Below, piece after piece: positions 9,361 through 20,582 of a stretch of 64,000 nucleotides of DNA. The stretch comes from Ancistrus triradiatus (lineage: Eukaryota; Chordata; Actinopteri; Siluriformes; Loricariidae): positions 806,001 to 870,000 of the forward strand of contig JAJAGP010000082.1 in the NCBI GenBank assembly GCA_025084515.1, given 5' to 3'. The notes below the pieces were generated by a model. The model was not told where the DNA came from and ran no database searches. It saw only the letters and a list, made by a program, of their open reading frames with translations. The translations under genes and the position numbers were made by a program. The number at the start of each line of letters is the position of its first letter. Within the stretch, counting starts at the first letter, position 1.

Positions 9361-12300
9361 AAAAAACAACAACTAAAAAGTGAACTCAGAAATGAAACAA
9401 GGGCAGAGAACTAAAGCAATGACTGCCTCAGCCTCTTATTATAGTGTGAATAGCCTTATTTTTTTAGACCCATTTAGACTAAAAAGATCTCTATAAATGC
9501 TTCCGAAACCCTGCATCTGAGGAACACCATAAATAAAGATTGCCTTTGTAATCTAATCAAATGACGTGAAGTATTTTGGTCAGGCTGTCAGTGTTTTGAG
9601 TACTTTCAGTGCACGAATCCCCCTGAGGTCTTCATGTCCCCTCCGCTGACTTCTTCTCCGTGCCCCTGCAAGAACGCTGAATGCAAATGGTGTTCACATG
9701 ACTTTGACGAGCATGACGTGACGAGACCAGGCTTTCAGCATGTTAGCATTAGTAGAGTAATTCATAGAGTAAAAAGTAAAAAGCTGTAGAAATGAAATAT
9801 CAAAGCAAGGGAAAGAACAGATGATAATAATAGGCAATGTGGTGGTGCTTGAGAAAATGGGATTCCACCAGTCCCAATCAACCTGCCATGACTGATCTTC
9901 CTGACTGGGTTGGATGTGAACCTGAGGTGACACTGTAACTCGCATGGAGTCGTTGGGAAAAAAATACGAAAATCACAGAGGCTTCATAAAGATATCCAGC
10001 TTTCATCAGTAATAAGCCTTTGTGCGTCAGTGCAAGGCTTCATATGCCCTCCAATCACGACCAATAATCCTTAAATATTCAGTCACAGCCCACAAAGCTT
10101 CAATATATGGAAGCTCTGACAGATTACCCAGGTTTACTTAGTAATGTCAAATATGTTTTGTCCAGTCTGGGCAGCAGCCTATTACGCCAAATATTCCAGT
10201 CAATGATTGCATGTTGTTTTTTTCCCCAACTAGTACGTTTCCAACCAAACCAATGGCGGCTTTATCGTTATATGCTGGACAAACAGAACTAGTTCACTGC
10301 CCTTCAAGCCTGTTGTGGTGTACTAGCCGTGATCAGCTGTATTGCACGAAGCAGCCTCAGAGGACATCCCTGAGTCATCAGTGAGAGACAAACCAGAAGA
10401 CACACAGCCCTCCTGAGCTGAGCTGAGTCTAAACACTCCTCTCAGACCAGGCTGTCAGCCTTTCCGAGCTCTCGGCTATAGCAATCAACCTCAGCTCTGG
10501 CCCCGTGTGCCACTCCGCTCAGCCGGGGACTTTTTTCATTGGTCTTGTTGGGCCATTTTATTCATTGTTTCCCTGATGTAGTGATTGATGTTCTGCTCTC
10601 TTAATCTGTGTGAATGATGAGCGCCGGAGTGCGGCTTGTGCGCGAGCGAGACACCGGACGTGTGGCCAGGGCCACTGCTGACTGCTCACTCCCTCTGCCT
10701 CATTTACATTTCAATCTCAGCCTCATGAATGCGAAGACTCGGGCTCAAAATTAATAACGGCGCAATTGGGAGGTGGGCACCAGCAGAGGAGGGAGCAGGC
10801 ATGCAGAGCAGGTCCTGCTTTCTTTCTCCTTTTGTTCTTCGCCAAAAGTGCCCCTGCTTTTATTTCCCCTCTCCAGCCTTTCTGCAAGTCTCCAATGAAT
10901 GGCATTACAGTCGGCGGCATATCTGGAGTGACACAAATTTATTTCCAGTTGCACCACCATAGTATATTTTCATGGATCCAGGGGCGATTTGTCTGGGGAC
11001 AATTTAGTTTCCAAAAAAGGATTTAAATGGTTTCTGTGGAGATAGTAGGGAGAAATTTAATTTGTTTCTCATTTACTACAGCAGGTATGAAAAGGAGAAA
11101 AATTGGATAGCTGATGGGCTAAAAATTGGTGCTGTCCCTCTGCTATATCCCCTAAGGATTGGGACTCTTGAATAATATAGATTGAGTTCGACCCTCACCC
11201 ACCCAAGCTGCCACGCGTCCCACTCCCCCGATTCAAACCCCCCTCTAAACTCGCCTCCAGCCCTCTGAGACTGGTAACCTTAAACCAACTTAAAGAGTAA
11301 CCTTTGGGGAGACTGCCAATCACTCCAAAAACAATGTTTCCATCGATCGGGCTGTCCCTGTGATTTATGGCTTCATTTTACAGTAATTGAGAATTAGAGG
11401 GAAGATTAGCAAGGCTCAACACTTCAGCTTGATATGCACTCTGAGCACTGTAATTTGTCACATCAGGATGTTAGACACTTTCGTACTCACAAAAGGGAGG
11501 TGGGACTGGGGGTTACGTTCTAATTGAATTTCCAGATAATGCTGGAATTAATTTGACACTGTCGAAATTTGAATACAGCCCTCGTGCGTTCTTATTGTGA
11601 GGCGGAGAGACCCTGACGTACACCGCTGGGCCGGCAGACAATATTGATCCAAATCACTTTGAGTTGAGGCCAACTGAAGTATGGAATCACTAAATCTTAT
11701 TTACACTCATATTGGTGCAGTTCATCCGAAGCCATCCAGCACAGATAAAGAATATTACCTTTCATTTTGTTTGACTGCGCCCAGATGAAGTTTGGAGTAT
11801 TTCCGACTGGGGACAAACACAGCGAATGCCTGGAGTCAACAGTAGCGATTGAATTAGCTGCCAACTTCAGAGGTCCATTGTCTGTGTAATTTGTCGTCTA
11901 AATGGCACAATGAAAGCACTCAGCACCACTCTCTGAGCTCCTGCTGTTATGCCACTCATAGCTGAGAGACAATTTTAGAAGTGCTCTATGATATGTATAT
12001 AACAAAAGGTCCTTCAGATGGGTTCATTCATGCGTGTGTGTGGTTCATGTGCTCTTTATAAGTATACTGTATGAGGCTGAATATGGGTGTCAATTACATC
12101 AGCGATATGGCAGCAGTGACCTGTGATAGTCCTTTAATCTCTACGGAATACTGAAATCTGCATAGGCTTTATCCCACTTAAGCCCTGCCGCTATTTTCAG
12201 TGGCTTGACTTAGTGCAGCAGCTCTTTAGCAGGCTAAGAGACGCATTTATCTGCTTAATGAACTTTGGGCCCTAACTTAATCCAGCTAATGCCTGTGTGA

Positions 12301-12804
12301 GTCAATTAGCAGCAGTGGATGTGCTGTGCTATTTATGAGCCCAAGCCTGGTTATCCTCGTCACACTGCTACTCGCTTTCTTCTCAGGGCTCCTATCATCT
12401 TTTCCATGAAGGGGAGCAGCTGTGCTGATCTAAATCTGGTCTCAGTCCCCAGAAAATAAATCAATCGACTCATGTGTTTAAGGGAGTGACATTTTGATCA
12501 AACATTAACAGTTAAATTTGGACACACTTAACATGGGTATACTAACTATTTGGTTATCAAAATATCACGTTTGGCAAAATTTGATGCAACACCTGGTGCA
12601 AATCACCTACATAATATTTGCATAAATGGAAACAAGTACAAAGCATATACAACTCTAATAACATGCAGTCTAAGAGTGCATTTGTACGCATAGTTCGGTT
12701 CACTTGGTCCAAACCAAAGCATAAGATACACTGTCGCATTTATTCCTGTTTCGCTCAGGGTTCACAGTGACGTTCTTATCATTGAACCAAAATATGTAAA
12801 CATA
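9361..12804. other. Long unique stretch, candidate regulatory DNA
   Basis: About 3.4 kb with no recognised transposon. It includes a short CpG-rich cluster (about 10621-10666) and balanced-GC blocks with homeodomain-like TAATTA/TAATTG words (around 11385-11400 and 11540-11555). The open frames on both strands near 10723-11026 overlap one another and match nothing known. I see no splice-bounded exon. A regulatory role is inference. Confidence 0.4.
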
Positions 12805-13586
12805 CAGTGGGGAAAAAAAGTATTTAGTCAGCCACTGATTGTGCAAGTTCTCCTACTTAGAAAAATGAGAGAGGTCTGTAATTTTCATCATAGGTACACC
12901 AACTATAAGAGACAAAATGAGAAAAAAGTCCAGGAAATCACATTGTAGGATTTATAAAGAATTGAATGTTAAATCATGGTGGAAAATAAGTATTTGGTCA
13001 ATAATTTGGGTCAACTCAATACTTTGTAACATAACCTTTGTTGGCAATGACAGAGGTCAAACGTTTCCTGTAAGTCTTCACCAGGTTTGCACACACTGTA
13101 GCTGGTGTTTTGGCCCATTCCTCCATGCAGATCTCAAGTCAAGTCAAGTCAGATCTATTTATATAGCGCTTTTTACAGTGGAGCATTGTCTCAAAGCAAC
13201 TTTACAAGTTTAGATTATCTCCTAATAACTACGTCCATTCCCAAATTGAGCAAGCATGGACAAGACAGGTGTCTTTTATACAGATAACGAGGTGCCATTA
13301 ATACAGGTAATGAGTGGAAGACAGAAGAGCTTCTTAAAGAAGAAGTTACAGGTCTGTGAGAGCCAGAAATCTTGCTTGTTCGTGGGTGACCAAATACTTA
13401 CTTTCCACCATAATTTATAATTAAATTCTTTATAAATCCTACAATGTGATTTCCTGGATTTTTTTTCCTCATTCTCCCTCTCATAGTTGAAGTGTACCTA
13501 TGATGAAAATTACAGACCACTCTCATCTGTCTAAGTAGGAGAACTTGCACAATCAGTGACTGACTAAATACTTTTTTGCCCCACTG
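12805..13586 (-). mobile_element. Internally deleted Tc1-like element (family D) carrying a foreign repeat
   Basis: The inverted ends begin cagtgggg, read caaaaaagtatttagtca on the right arm, and are flanked by TA (12803-12804 and 13587-13588). Long arms match the copies at 23131 and 63141. After the left arm and the transposase C-terminal end (ggcccattcctccatgcagatctc, to 13135) the sequence jumps into repeat R2 (13136-13262). It then returns to family-D sequence from the region upstream of the transposase start (13264 on). Nearly the whole transposase gene is gone. Confidence 0.92.
13136..13262 (+). repeat. Repeat R2 fragment inside Tc1 family D
   Basis: Starts with aagtcaagtcaagtcagatc and continues tatatagcgctttttacagtggagcattg and on to aattgagcaagcatgg. 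The same unit occurs at 19966, 35978 and, reversed, at 15402. It ends abruptly where Tc1 sequence resumes. Confidence 0.85.
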
Positions 13587-13919
13587 TAAGTCATATGAAT
13601 AAGGTCATGTAGTGACTGGACACGTTTTATGGCGTTTTGTGATCATAACCTCCGCATCAATGCTGTTATATTTACTAGGTAATACCCACAAAGATCTCCT
13701 ACAATTTATAAAGGAGTCAAAACAGCACCAGGACGTTTAGGACGGTTAGGATGCTGGTACTGATGTGTAATGGCCAACTTACCTCCTATTACGAGAAGAA
13801 GAACTTAAGCTTGAGTATTCTGTCCTTTGGAATGAAAGAGTCAAGTTCAGTTTTTTAACAGAACCACAATTACCTTAGTTTGCTAACTGTTATTGTGTGT
13901 TTTTAAGTCGCTTTTTGTT

Positions 13920-13986
13920 ACGTCCCGTAGGATTGTATCATTAAGTTGCTCTATATAAGCCTGTTTGCTAAATGCTGTAAGTGTAA
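13920..13986 (+). repeat. SINE S1 tail fragment
   Basis: Only the tail end is present (aagttgctctatataagcctgtttgctaaatgctgtaagtg, from about 13943). A 5'-truncated relic. Confidence 0.55.
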
Positions 13987-14284
13987 GTACTATCACACAA
14001 CTACTAAATGAGCAATCAACCGATATGTAACAAATTTGTGTATAGAGAAAATAATAAGGAAATCAGGTCAGGTATGGTGGTATGTTTGGTGGAATGGAAA
14101 TCAATCAGTTAGCAGTCTTAATAAACAACTTCAGTGGGACAGTGGTGGCTTGAAGTACAGGAGTTCAAGCCCAGCTCTAAGGTTCCTCTGTTCAGCTCAA
14201 TCATAAGCCGAAAACAAAATGTAATATTAATTTTTACTATTTTCCATGCAAAGCAACACAGCAAGGCAAGCATTTTGTGTTAGC

Positions 14285-14400
14285 CCTATTTATCCTGGCC
14301 AGGGTTGTCACAGATACTCTGAAGCATAATTCACATTAAGCGCATGTAGAGGTACAGGCTAGACAGAACATAAGTCCATCGCAGTATTCCATACATGCAT
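14285..14400 (-). repeat. Probable S3 repeat relic
   Basis: The pieces cctggccagggttgtcac and gtccatcgcagtattcc resemble the distal part of S3 seen reversed at 33073-33320. Strongly diverged. Confidence 0.35.
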
Positions 14401-14845
14401 CACCCAACCTACATGTTGCAATTACCACCCAGGATGCAAACCAAAGCAGTTGAGAACTGCCGTATCCTACTATGTAGCCACCAGAATTGCACACAAAATA
14501 GCAAAACTGTATTTTCTGAAAAACCTACATACAAACATAAACTAGAGTTAACACTTACTAGATATGCAAAATATGCCCTTAATATGCAAAATCCATTAAT
14601 ATAATCAGGAGCACCTGCACTACAGTTGATAATAACCGCTGGTCCCTGGACTCTCTGGAGACTGACACAGAGTAATTGAGCGTGACACAGTCTTGTAACA
14701 CACTGAAAATGAGATGGGCAAGACATGTGTCTGAACATCCAACAGGTTCTAGAGGTGCGTGTATGTGTCTAACCCCTCATTTTCTATTCAGTGCAAGGTG
14801 CTCAGCTTGGACCGCATGGAGCCAGAGTGAAAGAAGAATGCTGTT

Positions 14846-14850
<5 letters not shown>

Positions 14851-14890
<40 letters not shown>
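14851..14890. repeat. (GA)20 microsatellite
   Basis: Twenty uninterrupted GA units. Open frames running through it on both strands are repeat by-products. Confidence 0.97.
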
Positions 14891-14893
<3 letters not shown>

Positions 14894-15401
14894 AGGATGG
14901 GAGAGCAACAGAGAGGGGGAGGGAGGTAACCAAGAGGCTGACAGAGACAAGTAGACAGGCTTGATTTAGTCATCAATAGATCCATCACACTGCTAATTCG
15001 GAGCACATTTAGCATACATCAGTTGACTGAATGTGTTCTGTATGTGTCCTGTCCTGCAGTCGGAGGAAATAACAGTTAAAGCTGGTGTGATTACTGACCC
15101 CTGTGACCTCTAGAGAAGCTGTATGGACTGATGCACTGTAGATGAGTGGAGAGGACAAGCGTAACCACAACACACAGCACACATACAGATTTTTATTAGT
15201 TATGATCTTTTCTATTTCATGCATCTTATGCATCTGTTATTTATACATCTGTATTTCTCTGTCATTTATTATAGTATGAATTTTATTCGATTTTCTTTTT
15301 GAAATCTTTAATTATGCTACTCAATTTCCTGTATTTAAACTATTATTAAAATGTTGTATTTATGTAATTTAGTTTAATTCTTACACATAACATCAAGGCT
15401 A

Positions 15402-15538
15402 CCTAAGAAGGGTGGGTCGCTTTTTGAGGCTTGGTCCTTCCAAGGATTCTTCCTCATCACATTTAGGGAGTTTTTCCATTCCACTGTCACCACAGGCTCG
15501 TTATAAGCGCTACAGAAACTAATTTGACTTGACTGTTG
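15402..15538 (-). repeat. Repeat R2 copy, reverse
   Basis: On the minus strand it reads from caagtcaaattagtttctgtagcgcttataa, through gacagtggaatggaaaaactccc and gtgatgaggaagaatcc, to ggaccaagcctcaaaaagcgacccacc. This matches the order of the 19966 copy, with an inner deletion. Confidence 0.75.
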
Positions 15539-15594
15539 CTCAGACATAAAAGTTATCACAGAAAGCCAAAAGTCCTCCCCAGATTCAGGGTTAT

Positions 15595-15690
15595 TAATCA
15601 TAATAAGTTCAAATCCTGGCTCTAGGTCACTACTGTTGAGCCCTTTAACCATTGATTGTGTAGCTCAACTGTAAGTTCATTTGAATTAAG
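15595..15690 (+). repeat. Degenerate SINE S1 fragment
   Basis: A B-box-like aagttcaaatcctggctcta is followed by cactactgttgagccctttaacc, matching the S1 body with gaps. No A box is left. Confidence 0.45.
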
Positions 15691-16106
15691 ACGTGAGCCA
15701 AATCTAGTGCTCATTTTCTGCACACTAGATTAGACAGTAGTTAGTAAAATAGCCTAACTACTGTGTCAGAATAAAACCTTATTGACAAGCACAACAAAGC
15801 AAAGGAAATAGATCTAATTTAACCATCCCTGACCTGAAATTATTTTAAGTAAATAATATATCTGCAATAAGTTTGTTTAGAGGATTAAAATATTTCAGTA
15901 CTTCAATTTTCAGCTGTCAAAAACATTTTCAAGTGCAATTTTCAACATGATTGTATCCTGTATTTGATGTCAAAAATATTGAAAACACATAAAACAGGTT
16001 TTTATGACAACAGATTTTGTAGCCTGACTGTATTTGGCATCCACATGACTTTAAAGGTTAATTTACACTTTTTTCATAAACTTTATTCATAATAGGCAAT
16101 GAAAAA

Positions 16107-16292
16107 GTGGTAGCTTAGTGGTTAGAGTACTGGACTGTGGACCAGAAGATCCAGGGTTCAAATCCCACCTGCTGCACAGCCACTGTTGGGTTCTTGAGCA
16201 AGACCCTTAACCCACTTGGAGCTTGGATTATAAGACTGTACCAATTGTAAGTCGCTCTGGACAAGGGTGTCTGCTAAATGCTGTAAATGTAA
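16107..16292 (+). mobile_element. SINE S1 copy
   Basis: Plus strand. A-box-like gtagcttagtggttagag, B box ggttcaaatcc, body ccactgttgggttcttgagcaag, then tail gtaagtcgctctggacaag through gctaaatgctgtaaatg. Confidence 0.88.
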
Positions 16293-18550
16293 TATTTTTT
16301 CAGTTATCGTCATCAGTCTGATATTTGAATTTTAGCCAATATCAAAAATATTTACTATATATTTACATATGAATATTGATTTGGTTTTCTCTTGGCTGTT
16401 ATTCATCAAACAAAATATCTGATGTTGCTGACTGTATACTTATGTATGCAGTTACATTCTTTCTTGGGGCTTCTCAATCTTTTTTATACACTGAATGATT
16501 CTTGTTGCTGCCTGTACCAAATCAAGGCTAAAAAACAATTCTTACCTTTTAAAAGGGAGGTTATGAAATAAAATGGAACAAAACCATTTTTTATTTTGTG
16601 AACTGAAACTTATGCTTACAGTAATTGTCATGTCTGATTTACCGGTTTTATTGCTATTTAAAACGAATTACTGATCCAGTTTTTAACAGCACATCTTCAT
16701 GTAAATACAGAAAGGTTAAATTATCGTTTTTAAATACCGGTATCGGCCACAACCACGTTCTAATACTCGGTTATCATATCGGAGAAATCGCAATAAAATG
16801 CTGGATGAAATAAATGCATTCTGGTGAAGTTCATATTGCCCACTCACATAGCTGTGGAGTGCTGTTTTAATGGGAAACGTATTGTTTAGGGTCAAATAAA
16901 GGCCAGCAAACAGAAAGTGATTAATTGAACTTAAATGTTAATCATTTGATAGAATCACTGGAAAGCACTAAGCATCTTAAGGTCCTTAATTAAAGGTTTT
17001 AGTTTTTTAAAACGTATTAATTCATAAAATAATCCTTTGTTATAATTCAGCATTCCATTGAATAACCACTTAATATTAATACCAATGTCCAGCATTACAG
17101 TACCTACATATTACAGCTACGTGATCTGAAGTCTACGTTGCATGTTTTGGTTATAAAAAGCCTTCAGACATGGTGAAGTGCACTAATCCAGATATTTCAG
17201 TGCTCTTCCCTAATTCACAGCTCACTGACAGCTAACGTAATCAGCCTAAAAAAATCCAGTGTAGCTCAAAGACAGGACCACGTAAGCAACTTCTGTCGTT
17301 CTTGGTGACATATTAAGCAGGCGGCTTCTTTCCTCTCCATGTCACTGAGGCAAAAAACAAACGGGTGCTTTGAGAGCAGCGCGCAGCACCACGGGGCAAG
17401 TCGTTAACCGTCCTTCATGCGCCAGACACACTAGGTACCTGTATGAAGTGCAGCACCTGAGGCTACCCAGTTACTATGCCACTCACCCACCTCAGCAAAG
17501 CTCTCTGGCACACCAGAACTCCTGTGCCATGTCACATTTGGATTAGATGAGAAAGGTAAAGAGTGCATGATTGAGGGGATTGAAGCCGCTCTCATGAAAG
17601 CTCCAAGACAAATAAATGGGGTTTGGATGCTAAGAGAGCTCAATTTCAGGCAAACAAACTGTGACTTCAATCATTTTCACCAATGTTCAGTTCATCTTTT
17701 TCCAACGGAAAAGTGACTAAATTGACTAAACGCTACACTGACGTGGAAACAATATTCCAGTCCTTGAGATAAATACATTGGCAGCATTTACAATTCTCAC
17801 TCTCTAATGGCTTGAAGATACTTAAAATGTTTAATGCTGTACAGTGACTTAATGTGCCTAGATTTAATTTCTGCATTATGGGAATATGTCTTTAATCACC
17901 ACTTTGCTATAGATTAACATGGCAGCAAGTGTTTTCCCTGTCCTCTTCGCTACATTTAGCCCAGCAGACCTAGAGACATTTGACTTTCTTCTCCCCTATC
18001 GACTGAACTCCTCTGCAGTCATCTTGCCCCTTAATTACTGCAAATTAGAAGCACAGGATTTTGCATATTGTAACTGTATTACATTGATATAATTTATCCT
18101 TGGTTTCTTATTAAAGTCCACATGGCTCCCTAATACAAATTGTCAGTTAAAATGAATATGCAGCTGGCTTAATGAAATGTAATTGGATTTTGCCACCTTG
18201 AGTCTGTGTCATTTTTTGATCCCTGTAAAGTGCTTTAAGCCTGCCTCTGGTCTGTTCACTGAGGCAAAGTCAAATGCAGCAAGACCTTGTTTTTGGAGGG
18301 TTTAGCAAAGCCTTTGAACTGTGATTGCTAATTTACCCATGAGTCTTTCCCTTTATAAAGTCTCTGTAATGACCTTTCTTTGGCCGCAACCATCATTAGG
18401 TCAAAGAGTAGCCTCTCTAATGCTCTCTCAGGTCCTTCAGAATGATCTGACATGATCTGAATGATCTTTTTCAGTCCACATGAGAAATGTTTTAGTTGTT
18501 AATTAGCGTGTCACATTAAAAATATGATAACTTTTAACCTTTAAACACTT
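16293..18550. other. Mostly unique AT-rich sequence, possible old hAT relic
   Basis: No coding sequence was recognised. Between about 16540 and 16800 the words ataccggtatcggcc and atatcggagaaatcgc recall short fish hAT-type elements, but no ends could be paired. From about 17200 to 18450 the sequence looks unique, with compact non-repetitive blocks. Confidence 0.4.
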
Positions 18551-18554
18551 TTTT

Positions 18555-18655
18555 CATGTTATAAACCCCACTTTTCCTGGTCAGGGTTGCAGGTGGTTGA
18601 GAGCCTATCCTGGAATTCACAGGCGATTCATGTATGGCATGGACTCCACAGAAAA
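18555..18655 (-). repeat. Probable S3 repeat fragment
   Basis: The run cctggtcagggttgcaggtgg followed by agagcctatcctggaattcacaggcg resembles the distal part of S3 seen reversed near 33075. Diverged. Confidence 0.45.
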
Positions 18656-18689
18656 GGCTGATGATCCATGTTATTGCAGCATGATTTGA

Positions 18690-18890
18690 CAATATTCCAA
18701 AGAGCATCTTGTGATGTTACTGAATGCCCTCAAATGGAGTTTAGGTCAAGTGACAGTGGAGGAAATCTATGGGAGTCAGCACTCCTTAATCTTCTTTGGT
18801 CTTCAAGTAGCTGTTACAAAGTTGTGAGATGTTTTTGGGTCATTATCCTGCTGCAGTATGACTCCTTCTCCACAAAGATGCAAAGAAGCC
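18690..18890 (-). pseudogene. Tc1-like transposase fragment
   Basis: The minus-strand translation gives LQQDNDPKTS-like words (about 18833-18865; the run reads ILQQDNDPKTSHN with a diverged start) and SLDLNSI (about 18733-18755). These are the second catalytic Asp and the Glu-region motif of Tc1 transposases. The rest is unreadable. A sequence at 19150-19430 with ggtgccaataattgtcac and aagggtggcaataactgtgg may be the matching 5' end of the same element, with the S3 repeat at 18903 inserted between them. Confidence 0.55.
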
Positions 18891-18902
18891 TTTTCATTAG
18901 TG

Positions 18903-19150
18903 CGCATAGTGGTGCAGCGGTTAGTGCCTCACAGCTCCAGCGTCCCCGCCTCAATACCAGGACATGTTCTTCCTGCTTCCGTGTGGGTTTACTCTGGGTG
19001 CTCCGGTTTCCTCCCACATTCCAAAGACGAGGTTAACTGATCACTCTAAATTGACCCAATCGATGTGTGTGATTAGTTTTGATGTAACCTTGTGTCTGTC
19101 ATTAAATGGCCATTGATGCTGAAAGAGACGTTAAATAAAACCAAATAAAC
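18903..19150 (+). repeat. tRNA-headed repeat S3, forward
   Basis: A-box-like agtggtgcagcggttagtgcc, then the conserved segments cttccgtgtgggtttactctgg, gtgctccggtttcctcccaca and ttccaaagacgagg, and an AT-rich end. It matches the 45194 copy in order. Confidence 0.7.
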
Positions 19151-19159
19151 AAACTGGTA

Positions 19160-19432
19160 TCCTCAAATTTTTGGCTCCACTGTAGATATTATATAATATA
19201 GATACCTGGCAATCCCAAAATGCTTCCTTATTCTGCAAGTCTGCAAACAGAATAGCCAGCGGTGCCAATAATTGTCACAAAGATTGTTGTGTTATAAAAA
19301 AATCTATACTTTTTCCTTACATTTTTTCCAGTATGAGTATAACCCAATTAACCACAAAATAAATCTCATAACCTATTTTCCCTACCTCTTCCAAGGGTGG
19401 CAATAACTGTGGATCTGATTGTATATGGATTG
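19160..19432 (-). repeat. Possible terminal arm of a Tc1-like element
   Basis: Contains ggtgccaataattgtcaca and, about 135 bp later, aagggtggcaataactgtgg. This spaced pair has the look of an IR/DR arm in a Tc1 family whose ends speak of caataattg. No opposite arm was found. Confidence 0.35.
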
Positions 19433-19965
19433 AGGACCTCAACTGAGATGTTCTTTTTTTTAATTTACAGTTCATGGGTGTGACTGTAGAAAAGCTTCAG
19501 TAATGTCAGAGTCACCGTTTTTATTAAATAACAAACACCTGAAAGTAAAGCATAAAAAGGGCTGTTAAAATTAAGGTGTTAAAAACGTGATAATATGTTA
19601 ATGCCGATAACCTTTTTAGCAGCGTTCACACAGGACTGCACAGGACTACATGGGAGATTCCCTTTAAATGCATTAAAACGTGGTAATGAAATGCTTACCA
19701 AACTGCCTATACTATTAGTTAATCTGGATGGAATTCAACCTTTAATCTCAAATACTATATTTTAACTCAAACTCTTTGCAGTGTGCAAAATCTGAAGCCC
19801 CAGACCTAATAGACACTGATTGATGTCTGTGCGTCTCTGAGAGTCTATGGTTTGTTTGTGCCTCTGTTGTAATGAACAAAATAAAATATTATTCTCACCT
19901 GACAATCAGCTCCTCATTTTGAGCCACATCTGGATGCATGGGCTTCAATGGCAGTGAACAGAGTG

Positions 19966-20190
19966 TCAAGTCAAGTCAGATCTATTTCTATAGCGCTTTT
20001 TACAATGGAGCATTGTCTCAAAGCAACTTTACAAGTTTAGATTATCTCCTGACATCTACGTCCAATCCCAAATTGAGCAAGCCTAGGGCGACAGTGGCAA
20101 GGAAAAACTCCCCAAGTGTTATGAGGAAAAAACATTGGAAGGACCAAGACTCAAAAAGGGACCCAACCTCCTTGGGTACCAGGTGCCAGG
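19966..20190 (+). repeat. Repeat R2, longest copy in the window
   Basis: Begins tcaagtcaagtcagatctat, continues tagcgctttttacaatggagc, ctcaaagcaactttacaag, cgacagtggcaaggaaaaactcccc and aaggaccaagactcaaaaagggaccc. No tRNA-like promoter is obvious. The open frame running through it is not a gene. Confidence 0.8.
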
Positions 20191-20342
20191 GTGCCAGTGT
20201 GGCCAGGTGCACTTTGCACAGCAAAAAACGTATTGTCATTTATTGTACAGTGCACTTTATTTGCCCAACCCTGAAGCACGGCTTCTGTTGTGATGGCTGG
20301 GCGAACTCTCAAAGTAAATCAGGAATCAGGAAGACAGATGAT

Positions 20343-20473
20343 GTGGACTGTGGTAGCCTAGCGGTTAAGATACTGGACTATGGAACCAATGGACCAAAAG
20401 GTCCAGGGTTCAAATCCCACCTCGACCAAGCTTCCACTGTTGGGTCCTTGAGCCCTTAACACACAATTGCTTG
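20343..20473 (+). mobile_element. SINE S1, 3'-truncated
   Basis: Head and B box are intact (gtagcctagcggttaag, ggttcaaatccc), but the copy stops at acaattgcttg, flush against a Tc1 transposase fragment, so the tail is missing. Confidence 0.82.
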
Positions 20474-20582
20474 CAAAGTTCTGATCTTAATCCAACAGAA
20501 ATGCTGTGGAAGGAGCTGACGTGGCATATGAGGGCACCCATGGTCATCCTAGAGTTGTTCTGTGTAGAGGAATGGTTTAACT
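20474..20582 (+). pseudogene. Tc1 transposase fragment (Glu region)
   Basis: Plus-strand translation SSDLNPTEMLWKELTWHMR and then VILELFCVEEW, the C-terminal part of a Tc1 transposase with the SPDLNP(I)E catalytic Glu region. It is cut off on the left at the SINE junction and fades on the right. Confidence 0.78.

Noticed and set aside
10723..11026. Cluster of overlapping frames near the CpG-rich segment as a first exon
   Set aside because: Four frames on both strands overlap with no preferred one, and no known protein start is visible.
14676..14954. Plus frame ending in a long Arg-Glu run
   Set aside because: The run is the (GA)20 microsatellite; the rest has no similarity I can recognise.
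19938..20459. A 173-codon plus-strand frame
   Set aside because: It crosses repeat R2, unrelated DNA and a SINE head, so it is a chance opening through repeats.
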